A DNA stretch of 14,246 nt from positions 1 through 14,246 of the forward strand of contig CAYYJO010000053.1 of NCBI GenBank assembly GCA_964472265.1. Direction: 5' to 3'. The notes beneath the pieces are model-generated. The model saw only the letters and a list, made by a program, of their open reading frames with translations, was not told the origin of the DNA and searched no databases. The translations under genes were made by a program, and so were the position numbers. Below, one piece after another: positions 13,892 to 14,246 of the stretch (positions within the stretch are counted from its first letter, which is position 1; the number at the start of each line of letters is the position of its first letter). The DNA is from JAGNLA01 sp964472265. Lineage in GTDB: Bacteria; Caldisericota; Caldisericia; JAAYUI01.

Positions 13892-14042
13892 AATCATCTG
13901 GCTTTGCCAGTGATTTCCAGATAGGTTTATTCAAGGGGATCAGTTCTTTATCGGCGGAGCCGTTCAAATCGACCTACTTGCTCCGCGATTTCTGGAAAAC
14001 AGTAGTCAAAGAGAATTTGTACTCCTCAGTGTTAACCGAGGT
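13892..14042 (+). repeat. Diverged dispersed repeat, unit B (longer, composite)
   Basis: The left end (13892-13923) and right end (13987-14042) both correspond to parts of unit A, overlapping in unit A by 12 bases, with about 63 bases between. The middle holds an inverted repeat GCGGAGC (13954-13960) / GCTCCGC (13980-13986). The left end forms CTGGC-TTT-GCCAG. The structure suggests two partly deleted tandem units. Confidence 0.65.
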
Positions 14043-14048
14043 AAATAA

Positions 14049-14075
14049 AATACCCCCGGAAAATCCGGGGGTATT
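14049..14075 (-). terminator. gdhA rho-independent terminator
   Basis: A perfect 12-bp stem (14049-14060 with 14064-14075, core ACCCCCGGA / TCCGGGGGT) and a 3-nt loop, followed on the minus strand by TTTTATTT, 28 bases after the gdhA stop. Confidence 0.92.
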
Positions 14076-14103
14076 GTGCGTGACTATCGAAAGAATTTTG
14101 GGA

Positions 14104-14246
14104 TCAGACAAGTCCCTGGTCGATCATTGAGTTTGCGACTTTCCTGAAACCGGCAATGTTTGCGCCCATAACGTAGTTATGCGGCTGGCCGAATTCCTGG
14201 GCGGTCTGGTATGCGTTGTCGTGGATCGACTTCATGATGCGCTGAA
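14104..14246 (-). CDS. gdhA: Glutamate dehydrogenase, C-terminal end (partial)
   Basis: The last 46 codons and stop of a gene entering from the right edge. The sequence RIMKSIHDNAY, then HNYVMGANIAGFRKVANSM and a closing DQGLV, is the C-terminus of hexameric, usually NADP-dependent glutamate dehydrogenases (compare IMxxIH...NYVxGANIAGFxKVAxAM in the family). The enzyme aminates 2-oxoglutarate to glutamate in the cytosol. Coenzyme preference cannot be read from this part. The stop TGA is at 14104-14106 and a strong terminator follows. Confidence 0.92.
   Translation of the reverse strand, partial: QRIMKSIHDNAYQTAQEFGQPHNYVMGANIAGFRKVANSMIDQGLV

Larger units (their letters stand above)
13374..14048. 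other. Gene-poor, repeat-bearing intergenic region
   Basis: About 675 bp without a convincing gene. It holds the direct repeats and palindromes listed separately. Short open frames exist on both strands, for example a 57-codon plus-strand frame at 13483-13656, but they lack ribosome binding sites and follow the repeats, so I do not call them genes. Confidence 0.6.

Overview
The window is a stretch of bacterial chromosome packed with housekeeping genes and a few accessory ones. Nearly everything except the phosphopentomutase gene is on the minus strand. Several short proteins carry lipobox signal peptides. Purine synthesis uses the small PurS plus PurQ form of FGAM synthase. Many neighbouring genes overlap by the ATGA/GTGA type. 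A diderm (Gram-negative type) anaerobe or facultative organism fits, possibly a deep-branching phylum such as Candidatus Riflebacteria; that placement is only a guess from gene style and cannot be proved here.

Layout on the + strand axis: (1) 1-127, start of a secreted protein on the minus strand, cut by the window edge and with an apparent frame break. (2) 393-1568, phosphopentomutase (deoB) on the plus strand, ending at a bidirectional terminator shared with the convergent gene. (3) 1632-3140, monofunctional haem catalase (minus) with its own promoter. (4) 3183-6392, a tightly overlapping minus-strand operon read in the order lipoprotein 1, lipoprotein 2, lipoprotein 3, a degenerate butyrate-kinase-like protein, a P-loop ATPase. 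The three lipoproteins look like diverged paralogues, and the kinase-like protein has lost both phosphate-loop motifs of its family. This is the most novel-looking unit here. (5) 6482-7102, an AT-rich, Lys/Glu/Pro/Thr-rich lipoprotein gene unlike its neighbours. (6) 7153-12204, a purine operon read purA, purB, purC, purS, purQ, then a multi-BON-domain gene coupled to purQ. It has a good promoter, a very short leader and a palindrome between -35 and -10. (7) 12328-12732 and 12912-13322, two paralogous small STAS/SpoIIAA-like proteins of unknown role. (8) 13323-14048, a gene-poor stretch with diverged repeats and REP-like palindromes. (9) 14104-14246, the C-terminal end of glutamate dehydrogenase (gdhA) with a strong terminator.

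Functionally, purA-purB-purC-purS-purQ supply SAICAR synthesis, the two adenylosuccinate lyase steps, AMP branch entry and the glutaminase arm of FGAM synthase; purL and the remaining steps lie elsewhere. deoB feeds pentose phosphates to and from nucleosides, catalase handles peroxide, and GdhA links ammonia and glutamate. No tRNA, rRNA, CRISPR array, insertion sequence or phage module was recognised.
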